A program made the translations under genes and the position numbers. Under the pieces are notes generated by a model, which did no database searches, had not been told where the DNA came from, and was given only the letters and a program-made list of their open reading frames with translations. Of a stretch of DNA of 9,548 bases, positions 1 through 6,875 are shown one piece after another. The stretch spans positions 1 to 9,548 of the forward strand of contig JBGPLH010000104.1 in NCBI GenBank assembly GCA_041486365.1, read 5' to 3'. How positions within the stretch are numbered: position 1 is the first letter of the stretch; every line of letters begins with the position of its first letter. This DNA comes from JBGPLH01 sp041486365 [NCBI: Thermodesulfobacteriota bacterium]. GTDB lineage: Bacteria > JAUYMQ01.

Positions 1-915
1 CACCAGGCGATCCGCCTTGCCCACCGTGCGCACCACCACGAGGTCGCGCAGCACGCCGAGGATCTCCTGGAACGTGCGCCGCACGTCGGCCCCCTGGGCG
101 TCGAGTTTCCGGAGGACCTCCAGGCAGCGCGCCGGATCGGCGGCGATCAGCGCCCCCGCGAGATCGAGCACGAGCGAGCGGTCGATCATCCCGAGCGCCT
201 CGCGCACCGAGGCCTCGTCGACCTTCCCGCCGGTATAGGCAATCAACTGGTCGAGGATCGTGAGCGCGTCGCGCATGCAGCCTTCCGACTGCCGCGCGAT
301 GGCCCCGAGCGCGGCGTCGTCGGCCTGGATCTTCTCCTCCCGCACGATCTCGCCGAGCTTCTTCGCGATGACGGGCGCCGGGATCCGGGAGAAATCGTAG
401 CGCTGGACGCGGGAGAGGATCGTGGCGGGGAGCTTGTGAACGTCGGTCGTGGCGAAGACGAACTTCACGTGTGGCGGCGGCTCCTCGAGCGTCTTGAGGA
501 GCGCGTTGAACGCCTCCGTGGTGAGCATGTGCACTTCGTCGATGATGTAGACCTTGTAACGCGCGGAGGCGGGCGCGTACTTCACTCCCTCACGCAGCTC
601 GCGGACGTTCTCCACGCCGCGGTTGGACGCGCCGTCGATCTCCTGCACATCCACGGCGGAGCTGTTGGTGATCTCCCGGCAGGAAGGGCATTTCCCGCAG
701 GGCTCGGCCGTGGGTCCCTTCTCGCAGCAGAGGGCCTTCGCGAAGATGCGCGCGATCGTGGTCTTGCCCACGCCGCGGGGCCCCGTCAGCAGGATCGCGT
801 GGGACACCCTTCCTGCGGCGATGGCGTTCTGAAGGCTCCGCGTCACGTGCTCCTGCCCGAGCACGTCGGCGAAGACCTGCGGGCGATACTTTCGCGCGAG
901 GACGGTGTAGGACAT
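1..915 (-). CDS. dnaX: DNA polymerase III subunit gamma/tau, N-terminal part (3' end beyond window)
   Basis: ATPase subunit of the clamp loader, which opens and loads the beta sliding clamp and, as tau, ties the polymerase cores together. The frame is open from an ATG at 915 to the window edge (305 codons seen). Residues 1-12 (MSYTVLARKYRP) are a typical DnaX start. Walker A is GPRGVGKT (45-52). The zinc module has Cys63/64, Cys73, Cys76 and Cys79. Walker B is DEVH (126-129), and sensor 1 is in FVFATT (152-157) followed by KLPATILSR. The visible part covers the AAA+ domains and the start of the collar domain; the tau-specific C-terminus and any gamma frameshift site are not in view. No convincing Shine-Dalgarno precedes the ATG. 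The gene follows the SRP RNA gene on the same strand, as scr and dnaX do in Bacillus. Identification is certain; the start is likely. Confidence 0.97.
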   Translation of the reverse strand, partial: MSYTVLARKYRPQVFADVLGQEHVTRSLQNAIAAGRVSHAILLTGPRGVGKTTIARIFAKALCCEKGPTAEPCGKCPSCREITNSSAVDVQEIDGASNRGVENVRELREGVKYAPASARYKVYIIDEVHMLTTEAFNALLKTLEEPPPHVKFVFATTDVHKLPATILSRVQRYDFSRIPAPVIAKKLGEIVREEKIQADDAALGAIARQSEGCMRDALTILDQLIAYTGGKVDEASVREALGMIDRSLVLDLAGALIAADPARCLEVLRKLDAQGADVRRTFQEILGVLRDLVVVRTVGKADRLV

Positions 916-937
916 CGTCGGGACCCGGACGGACGAC

Positions 938-963
938 GCCCGCCGCGCAATGGCGCCGCGGGC
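938..963 (-). promoter_or_regulatory. GC-rich hairpin in the dnaX leader
   Basis: GCCCGC (938-943) pairs with GCGGGC (958-963), and an inner GCGC (945-948) pairs with GCGC (953-956), closing on a small loop. It lies between the SRP RNA 3' side and the dnaX start. No T-run follows on the minus strand, so it is not a classical intrinsic terminator. It could be a processing or 3'-end stability element for the SRP RNA or a leader structure for dnaX. GC-rich sequence forms such stems easily, so function is uncertain. Confidence 0.35.
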
Positions 964-992
964 GGGAAGGGAGAGGATGCGCGAAGCGCGCT

Positions 993-1132
993 CCCGGGAA
1001 CGCCGAGGAGCGACAGCCAGGCAACCCCGCGGCACACGAAGGCGATGACTACCGTTGCTTCCTTCCGGACCTGGCGGGGTTCGCCATGCCTCGTTGCGCG
1101 GGACCCGGCTGCCGCTCCTCCGCGTCCCCGGG
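993..1132 (-). ncRNA. ffs: Small signal recognition particle RNA (4.5S-type)
   Basis: RNA scaffold of the signal recognition particle; it binds Ffh and FtsY for co-translational targeting of membrane proteins. On the minus strand the diagnostic apical loop CAGGTCCGGAAGGAAGCA (core around 1054-1071) is present, with the GGAA tetraloop and the asymmetric loop bound by the Ffh M domain. The flanks form a long interrupted hairpin: CCCGGGGACGC pairs with GCGTTCCCGGG at the base, and GGAGGAGCGGCAGCC pairs almost perfectly with GGCTGTCGCTCCT further in. The helix traced by eye spans about 140 nt, more than the 114-nt E. coli RNA, but I see no Alu domain. The ends are approximate. The gene lies between tRNA-Ser(GCU) and dnaX on the same strand. 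Confidence 0.93.
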
Positions 1133-1151
1133 CTCCCCGGTGCTCGGGGAG
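1133..1151 (-). other. Perfect 7-bp hairpin between tRNA-Ser(GCU) and SRP RNA
   Basis: CTCCCCG and CGGGGAG are perfect inverted repeats separated by five bases and directly abut the basal helix of the SRP RNA. No T-run follows. It could be a processing signal for a tRNA-SRP precursor or simply extend the SRP RNA structure. Seen directly; role inferred. Confidence 0.4.
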
Positions 1152-1179
1152 GCATCCGGTGTGACCGTTGAAGATGAAA

Positions 1180-1269
1180 TGGCGGAGAGAGAGGGATTCG
1201 AACCCTCGGTAGAGTTTCCCCTACGCACGCTTAGCAAGCGTGTGCCTTCAGCCGCTCGGCCATCTCTCC
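1180..1269 (-). tRNA. tRNA-Ser(GCU)
   Basis: A 90-nt class II tRNA with a 7-bp acceptor stem (GGAGAGA/TCTCTCC), discriminator G and encoded CCA at 1180-1182. The anticodon stem CACGC/GCGTG frames the loop TTGCTAA, giving anticodon GCT, which reads AGC and AGU. The long variable arm (GTAGGG/CTCTAC, one G-U pair, GAAA loop) is the serine identity element recognised by the SerRS coiled-coil arm. T loop TTCGAAT. It is the last of five tRNA genes before the SRP RNA. Confidence 0.97.
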
Positions 1270-1340
1270 TTGAAATCGTTGGCTCAAAGAACCGGCGTCG
1301 GCCCATGTGGCGGGCGCCCTTTCATATCGGATCTTGTCGG

Positions 1341-1359
1341 CCCGCGTCATCGACGCGGG
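1341..1359 (-). other. Perfect 8-bp hairpin just 3' of tRNA-Ser(CGA)
   Basis: CCCGCGTC and GACGCGGG are perfectly complementary around a 3-base loop, 12 bases past the CCA end of tRNA-Ser(CGA). No T-run follows, so it is either a weak terminator, a processing stem or chance pairing in GC-rich sequence. Confidence 0.35.
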
Positions 1360-1371
1360 ACCTCCGGCAAC

Positions 1372-1462
1372 TGGCGGAGAGAGAGGGATTCGAACCCCCG
1401 GTACGGTTACCCGTACACCTGATTTCGAGTCAGGCGCCTTCAACCAGCTCGGCCATCTCTCC
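1372..1462 (-). tRNA. tRNA-Ser(CGA)
   Basis: A 91-nt class II tRNA with the same acceptor and T-arm sequence as the other three serine tRNAs here and an encoded CCA (1372-1374). The anticodon stem CCTGA/TCAGG frames the loop CTCGAAA, giving anticodon CGA, which reads UCG. The variable arm is a perfect 6-bp stem (GTACGG/CCGTAC) with a GTAA loop. Its 5' end lies only 8 bases past the stop codon of the small CDS at 1471-1956, so the two are probably on one primary transcript. Confidence 0.97.
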
Positions 1463-1470
1463 GGCAAAGA

Positions 1471-1956
1471 TCAGACGAGAGGGCGCTTCGGGGGCACGCT
1501 CCGCCGCGCGCTTTTCAGCGCCGTCGGGGGCGGCACGTCGGGCACCGCCAGGCACGCGGCCTTGTGCGCAATCACGGTGGACGCCACGCGCGCGTCGTCC
1601 TCGCCGCTCACGGGAATCTCGGCCAGGAACTTGATCTTCCCCGCCGTCGCCACCATGCGCTTCACCGCGGGCGGCAACGTCTTGTCCCGCCGGAGCGCGC
1701 TCATGAGCGCCTCGCCCCGGATCATCCGGACGATCAGGTGATTGCCGAGGGCGTGCACCTGGCACACCGTCCGGTTCCCCATCTGCAGGATCGCCACCGG
1801 CGTGCGCCCGAGCGGGGAGATCATCCCCGCCCAGTGCGTGCCGTGGACCCGGGTGGCGCCGCGGAGAGAATCGAAACACCGCCGGGCCTTGAGCGACCAA
1901 TACTCCATCACATCGTCGAGGGAGACTTCCTTGAGCGCTTTCGCAGCTTCATCCAT
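1471..1956 (-). CDS. Unknown 161-aa protein encoded inside the tRNA cluster (weak DUF3788-like pattern)
   Basis: I cannot assign a function. The start is taken at the ATG at 1956 because GAGGGG lies about 10 bases upstream; an in-frame start at 2013 would only add an Arg-rich stretch with no visible conservation. The protein begins MDEAAKALKEVSLDDVMEYW. A central block has an RTVCQV strand (62-67), IVRMIRGEALMSAL (75-88), LPPAVKRM (94-101) and a late HK (131-132). The order 'RT(I/V), hydrophobic strand, GE-A---AL, LP--VK, K at the end' recalls DUF3788 proteins, from memory only. It has no signal peptide or membrane segment and no deaminase HAE or PCxxC motif, so it is not TadA. The C-terminus is Pro/Arg-rich. 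It sits between tRNA-Arg(GCG) and tRNA-Ser(CGA), same strand. Coding status is likely given its regular composition and good start. Confidence 0.72.
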   Translation of the reverse strand: MDEAAKALKEVSLDDVMEYWSLKARRCFDSLRGATRVHGTHWAGMISPLGRTPVAILQMGNRTVCQVHALGNHLIVRMIRGEALMSALRRDKTLPPAVKRMVATAGKIKFLAEIPVSGEDDARVASTVIAHKAACLAVPDVPPPTALKSARRSVPPKRPLV

Positions 1957-2100
1957 GAATGACTCACCCCTCCCGGCCGCCGGCCGTTCCGCTTCCGCCC
2001 GACGACGCGTCATCGAGGGCCGAGCCTCGTGGTTCGCGGCGTGTCGTGGGCGAAGGAGAGCGGGTGTGAGTCCCTCTGGCGGACGAGTTAAACTTCGAGA

Positions 2101-2177
2101 TGGTGCGCCCAGCAGGATTCGAACCTGCGACCTCTGCCTCCGCAGGGCAACGCTCTATCCATCTGAGCTATGGGCGC
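2101..2177 (-). tRNA. tRNA-Arg(GCG)
   Basis: A 77-nt class I tRNA with acceptor stem GCGCCCA/TGGGCGC, discriminator A and encoded CCA (2101-2103). D arm GCTC/GAGC. The anticodon stem TTGCC/GGCAG (one U-G pair at its outer end) frames the loop CTGCGGA, giving anticodon GCG. T stem GCAGG/CCTGC with loop TTCGAAT. The body is very close to bacterial tRNA-Arg. Most bacteria read CGU, CGC and CGA with an ACG anticodon whose A34 is converted to inosine by TadA; a genomic GCG would read CGC and CGU without editing and would not read CGA. The anticodon was read on both strands from 2132-2152. Confidence 0.95.
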
Positions 2178-2265
2178 GGCATTCGGGAATACGAACAAGG
2201 CCGGCGCCTGGTTCGACGGGCCTCGCCCCCCGCGAGATCCCTACCAGCGCCGGTCACCGGTCAAA

Positions 2266-2355
2266 TGGCGGAGAGAGAGGGATTCGAACCCCCGGTACGT
2301 TTTACCGTACACACGATTTCCAGTCGTGCACCTTCAGCCTCTCGGTCATCTCTCC
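2266..2355 (-). tRNA. tRNA-Ser(GGA)
   Basis: A 90-nt class II tRNA with acceptor GGAGAGA/TCTCTCC, discriminator G and encoded CCA (2266-2268). The anticodon stem CACGA/TCGTG frames the loop CTGGAAA, giving anticodon GGA, which reads UCC and UCU. The variable arm is GTACG/CGTAC with a GTAAAA loop. It lies 28 bases after tRNA-Ser(UGA), presumably on one precursor. Confidence 0.97.
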
Positions 2356-2383
2356 GCGAAGCCGATCGTGGCCATATAAGGAA

Positions 2384-2469
2384 TGGCGGAGAGAGAGGGA
2401 TTCGAACCCCCGAGGCTTTCGCCTAGCGGTTTTCAAGACCGCCGCCTTCGACCGCTCGGCCATCTCTCC
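2384..2469 (-). tRNA. tRNA-Ser(UGA)
   Basis: An 86-nt class II tRNA with the shared serine acceptor and T arm and encoded CCA (2384-2386). The anticodon stem GCGGT/ACCGC frames the loop CTTGAAA, giving anticodon TGA, which reads UCA and by wobble UCG. The variable arm AGGC/GCCT is shorter than in the other three and is capped by GAAA. It is the first tRNA after serS and the nearest to the promoter at 2561-2589. Confidence 0.97.
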
Positions 2470-2560
2470 GCTCGGCGGACCGGGAGGCCTCGCGAGAAAG
2501 CGCGACCGGGAAACCCGCCTAAGCCTGAAGGGCTGCCGCCCCGCTCTCGCCGGAAGGTTT

Positions 2561-2589
2561 TTTTTAGCATTCCTGCCATCTTGGGTCAA
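2561..2589 (-). promoter_or_regulatory. Sigma70-like promoter of the tRNA/SRP/dnaX cluster
   Basis: On the minus strand TTGACC (2584-2589) is followed after exactly 17 bp by TAAAAA (2561-2566), four of six matches to the -10 consensus, within an 8-base A tract that stands out in this GC-rich sequence. The predicted start near 2553 leaves a leader of about 80 nt before tRNA-Ser(UGA). It lies downstream of the serS stop, so the tRNAs can be made independently of serS. Confidence 0.6.
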
Positions 2590-2613
2590 GCGGAGGGACG
2601 CGGATGGAATGCG

Positions 2614-4135
<1,522 letters not shown>

Positions 4136-4163
4136 ATGGCGCGCGGCCGCGGGCGGCGCGGAT

Positions 4164-5189
4164 TCAGGGGGCGGGCTTTGCGGTGAGCTTCCAGGTGGAG
4201 GAGACGGCGAGCGTCTGCCCCGAGCTGGCGAGGGTGGCTGTGTGGCGGTGATCGAGCGTGAGGAGCAGGAAGCCGGTCCGGCTGTCCGAGGTGGCCGCGT
4301 CCCGGACCTGCAGCAGATCCGCGAGCACCGGCTCCCCGGTCCGGGCCGCGAGTGTCCGCTCGAGGGCGAGCGTCTGCTCCAGCAGGTTCTGCGGGTACAG
4401 CAGCATGCGCGTCCCATCCTGGAACCACATTCCCCGCATGGGCGTCTCGGCGACGCCCAGATCGAGATCGAAGGTTTGATCGCCGTTCAGCAGGAGGCTC
4501 CCCGAAATCGCGCGCGTCTCGCTGGTCTTCCCCGTCCGGGTCGTCCGGGCCCCCGTCACCAACCATGCGGTGGAGGGTGCCGCCAGGACCTCGGGCATGA
4601 CCGCACCGACGCGCGGAGCGGAGACTGCCACCGGATCATTCTGCACCGACATCGGCTCGGGCATGGGGATCTCGCTGAAGGATCCGGTTCCCCGGTCCGA
4701 GGTGCTGAACCCGATCGGGACGAACGACCGAGAGCTGAGAAATTTGAAGGCGGCCTGGCCCCGGACCGACAGGACGCCCGATCGTTGGTTGACGGTGGCC
4801 GAGCGGCTGTTCGAGCGGAGGATGATCGTGACGGTGCCGAGCTGTGGCTTCAGGGCGTCCGCCAGATCGCTCAGAGCATCGAAGAGGTTCTGCTGATAGA
4901 ACAGGAGCTGTCCCCGGTTACGGAACCACACGCCCCGCTCTGGCACTCCCGGCTCACCCGTCCCGTTCCCGGGGACGCCGATCACGTAGCTCCGGTCGGC
5001 GCTCAGGAAAAGGAGCTGGGTGACCACGATGCTCTGGGAGATGCCCCCGGAGGACGCGGTGATGCTGCCGGGGAGCATGTACGGAATCGATCGGCTGTCG
5101 GGGCTCGTGCCCCAGACACGAACCTCCTGGTAGTCGGTGAACCCGTCGCCGTCGCTATCCACGATCAGGGGCGAGATGCCATGCTGCAC
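4164..5189 (-). CDS. Downstream part of the frameshifted calcium-repeat secreted protein (C-terminal duplicated domain)
   Basis: This frame continues the protein encoded at 5165-6574 after a one-base shift near 5200; the GTG at 5189 is only the first possible start in this frame, not a likely gene start. It carries the end of repeat 7 and repeat 8 (DSDGDGFTDYQEV), then about 310 residues without a family I recognise. That region contains two related segments: RGVWF...LLFYQQNL (residues 85-102 of this frame) and RGMWF...MLLYPQNL (252-269), 9 of 18 positions identical without gaps, each preceded by beta-like strands and followed by a helix-like stretch and further strands. It ends in STWKLTAKPAP with no PEP-CTERM or LPXTG-like sorting signal. 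Probably a surface or extracellular module. The gene is either broken or affected by a sequencing error. Confidence 0.8.
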   Translation of the reverse strand: MQHGISPLIVDSDGDGFTDYQEVRVWGTSPDSRSIPYMLPGSITASSGGISQSIVVTQLLFLSADRSYVIGVPGNGTGEPGVPERGVWFRNRGQLLFYQQNLFDALSDLADALKPQLGTVTIILRSNSRSATVNQRSGVLSVRGQAAFKFLSSRSFVPIGFSTSDRGTGSFSEIPMPEPMSVQNDPVAVSAPRVGAVMPEVLAAPSTAWLVTGARTTRTGKTSETRAISGSLLLNGDQTFDLDLGVAETPMRGMWFQDGTRMLLYPQNLLEQTLALERTLAARTGEPVLADLLQVRDAATSDSRTGFLLLTLDHRHTATLASSGQTLAVSSTWKLTAKPAP

Positions 5190-5638
5190 CTCCTCCAGGT
5201 GCTCAGGCCGTCCCCGTCGCTATCGGCCAGGACGGGATTGCTATGGACGTCGTGGACCTCCTGGCCATCCGTGAGCCCGTCACCATCGGTGTCGGGCTTG
5301 AACGGATCCGTGTGCGCCACCACCTCCTCCCCGTCATCGAGCCCGTCGCCATCCGTGTCCGCCCTGAGAGGATCGGTGTGGAAGGTGTTGATCTCGTCGG
5401 GGTCCGACAACCCGTCCCCGTCGGTGTCGGTCTTGGTCGGATCCGTGTGCGAGACACGCACCTCCCCGTCGTCCGAGAGGCCGTCCCCGTCGGTGTCGGT
5501 CTCGAGCGGATCCGAGTGGTAGATGTTTACTTCCTCCCCGTCCACCAAACCGTCCCCATCGCTATCGCGGTTGGCCGGATCGGTCCCGAGAGCAGCCTCC
5601 TCAGCGTCCGTGACGTCGTCGCAGTCGGAGTCCCCGTC
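5094..5638 (-). repeat. Eight tandem calcium-binding DxDGDG repeats (thrombospondin type 3-like)
   Basis: Eight consecutive units of about 22-23 codons, each with an Asp-rich loop such as DTDGDGL followed by a D/E pair and an HTDP-like end. The sequence between loops varies (VNIYHSDP, VRVSHTDP, INTFHTDP, VVAHTDP, VHDVHSNP), so the units are diverged rather than recent copies. The fifth unit is one residue shorter. The first is degenerate (DGDSDCDD). Such loops bind Ca2+ and rigidify extracellular stalks. The one-base frameshift falls in unit 7, after GDGLS. Confidence 0.93.
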
Positions 5639-6574
5639 CTTGCAGGGCACGAAGGCCACGAAGATGGCGTTAATTCCGTAGGGGCCCACCGTCCCGGGCA
5701 CCACGAGCGGCGTGGGGGGATCTAGCGACTCGTCCGTCAGGAAAATCGTCCCCGTCCCGCTGGTCCCCACGACAACGGCCCCATCCCTCGAGACCTCAAC
5801 ATCCTGCAGCCAGCCGCTGGGGACGTTCACGGTGATGCTTTCGAGCACGGTCCCATTCGCGGCCAGGTGGGACAGCGTGCCTAGTTTCGTCGCGAAGAAC
5901 TCTCCCTGCGCGTTCGCCGCGAGGTGGTAGTAGTTGGCCGGTGCGTAGTTAAAGAACCTCCGAACGTTCGTCATGGTCGCCGGGTCTTCCACGTCGACGG
6001 TTTGGTTCAAGTAGACTGGATCCGTGAGCAGCAGGTAGAGGAGCCCGTCGAGCCCGATGTCGATATCGCTAGGCTGGTCTGTCAGGGGGAACCGCTCGCT
6101 GGAATCGTCGGTGATGTCGATCCGAACGACAAAGTACCTCGGCCAGACGGACCCGTAGAGCCGGATGGGGACGAAGAGGTAGCGATCCAGCGTCGCGATT
6201 TCGTTGTACACGTCCGCCGGCTGCGTGCCCGGCACAGTGCGCTGCTTCCAGGTCTGGGCCACGGGATCGTAGGTGGCGAGGGTCGGCGGGTTCTGGGCTG
6301 TATTGAGGATCTGCAGTTTACCGTCACGATCCACGACCATATCGGTTCCGCCGAAAGGAAACGGCGAATAGGGATAGACGGGGATCGCCTGGACCACCTC
6401 TCCCGTGCGGGTCAGCTCGAAGACCTTGTCGCCGGTGCTGACGAGGATGTTCCCGCCGGTGAAGGGAACGGCGGCGGCTGAGTGGGGAACGCCGAGGAGG
6501 GTGGCCGCGCCAGCCAGGGTGCTCAGGGCGACGACGGCGAACGCGCGGGAAGCGTATCTGAGGAAGGGGATCAC
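5165..6574 (-). CDS. Secreted protein with N-terminal propeller-like domain and calcium-binding repeats, 5' part (frameshifted)
   Basis: The frame is open to 6631, but the GTG at 6574 is preferred: it yields a compact signal peptide (VIPFLRYASRAFAVVALSTL, then a likely cleavage after HSAAA), while the upstream extension is Arg-rich with no Shine-Dalgarno. After cleavage come about 260 residues of repeated short beta strands (GGNILVSTGDKVFELTRTGEV, MVVDRDGKLQIL, QDVEVSRDGAVVVGT), resembling NHL/Vgb-type beta-propeller proteins. Then follow DxDGDG repeats from 5638. The frame breaks after GDGLS near 5200 and ends in unrelated WRRCSMASRP at 5165. Restoring one base gives 803 aa continuous with the 4164-5189 frame. 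A role in surface structure or adhesion is inferred from the architecture only. It is transcribed from a promoter at 6740-6768, divergent from selB. Confidence 0.85.
   Translation of the reverse strand: MIPFLRYASRAFAVVALSTLAGAATLLGVPHSAAAVPFTGGNILVSTGDKVFELTRTGEVVQAIPVYPYSPFPFGGTDMVVDRDGKLQILNTAQNPPTLATYDPVAQTWKQRTVPGTQPADVYNEIATLDRYLFVPIRLYGSVWPRYFVVRIDITDDSSERFPLTDQPSDIDIGLDGLLYLLLTDPVYLNQTVDVEDPATMTNVRRFFNYAPANYYHLAANAQGEFFATKLGTLSHLAANGTVLESITVNVPSGWLQDVEVSRDGAVVVGTSGTGTIFLTDESLDPPTPLVVPGTVGPYGINAIFVAFVPCKDGDSDCDDVTDAEEAALGTDPANRDSDGDGLVDGEEVNIYHSDPLETDTDGDGLSDDGEVRVSHTDPTKTDTDGDGLSDPDEINTFHTDPLRADTDGDGLDDGEEVVAHTDPFKPDTDGDGLTDGQEVHDVHSNPVLADSDGDGLSTWRRCSMASRP
5196..5203 (-). other. One-base frameshift site
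   Basis: Repeats in this array read GDGL(S/T/D)D..EE. Here codons GGC CTG AGC are followed by ACCTGGAGGAGG; inserting one G (AGC GAC CTG GAG GAG) restores the expected S-D-L-E-E-V and joins the downstream frame exactly. No slippery heptamer is present. The site is not in a homopolymer. Confidence 0.85.
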
Positions 6575-6638
6575 GCCCGACTCTCTGGCGAACGGAACCC
6601 GGCTCCGGTGCCGGCGGGGCCCATGGCTCACGAGAGAA

Positions 6639-6680
6639 GGCCGGCGCCTCCACGCCCTGAAAGCCCGGCCCCGTTGCGGG
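6639..6680 (-). promoter_or_regulatory. Inverted repeats in the leader of the secreted-protein gene
   Basis: GGCCGG (6639-6644) and CCGGCC (6665-6670) pair across 20 bases, and a small CCCG/CGGG hairpin (6670-6680) lies immediately next to it on the 5' side of the transcript. They fall in a leader of about 160 nt between the predicted transcription start and the GTG at 6574. I compared it by eye with common riboswitches and recognise none. Confidence 0.35.
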
Positions 6681-6739
6681 ACGCTGGGTAGCTGCGCTGG
6701 GACGTGGGGCCGATGCGGCGCCGCTTATGATGTAACGAC

Positions 6740-6768
6740 TTAGTAGCGCGCCCCGAGGCGGGGGTCAA
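6740..6768 (-). promoter_or_regulatory. Candidate promoter of the secreted-protein gene
   Basis: TTGACC (6763-6768) is followed after 17 bp by TACTAA (6740-6745) on the minus strand. The -35 is identical to that of the tRNA cluster; the -10 is weak (three of six). Predicted start near 6733. Confidence 0.45.
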
Positions 6769-6786
6769 GCTGCCCGATCGGCCAAA

Positions 6787-6815
6787 TACCCGCCGCGCCC
6801 TCCGGCGGGTAGAAT
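6787..6815 (+). promoter_or_regulatory. Candidate selB -10 box overlapped by a perfect 9-bp inverted repeat
   Basis: TACCCGCCG (6787-6795) and CGGCGGGTA (6803-6811) are perfect inverted repeats separated by 7 bases. Their right arm overlaps TAGAAT (6810-6815), five of six matches to the -10 consensus, about 60 bases before the selB start. No good -35 is visible at the expected distance. The layout fits an operator on a promoter that needs an activator or is repressed; if transcription starts further upstream the same repeat would form a leader hairpin. Confidence 0.45.
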
Positions 6816-6875
6816 GGGGCGCGGCTTGGGCCCGGGTCCAGTGCCCACCCTTTCCACCCTCGGGAGCGATCCCCT

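Noticed and set aside
436-1164. Plus-strand open frame across dnaX and the SRP RNA
   Set aside because: It crosses a structural RNA and opposes conserved DnaX motifs; a shadow frame.
1180-2469. CRISPR-like direct repeats (four identical 26-base copies)
   Set aside because: Spacing is irregular and every copy is the 3' end of a folded tRNA-Ser gene.
2558-2565. T8 run as an intrinsic terminator
   Set aside because: The T-run is on the plus strand where no gene ends; on the transcribed minus strand it is an A-run and forms the -10 region.
4139-4160. GC palindromes after the secreted-protein stop as a terminator
   Set aside because: The 10-bp self-complementary CGCGGCCGCG is expected in GC-only sequence, and no T-run follows before the serS promoter.
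5165-5167. UGA at the end of the first secreted-protein frame as a selenocysteine codon, given selB nearby
   Set aside because: Sequence after the UGA in that frame shows no protein-like continuation, while the other frame continues the repeats perfectly after a one-base shift.
4242-5522. 426-codon plus-strand open frame
   Set aside because: It is antisense to the secreted-protein gene; its repetitive Ser/Val-rich end only mirrors the calcium-binding repeats on the other strand.
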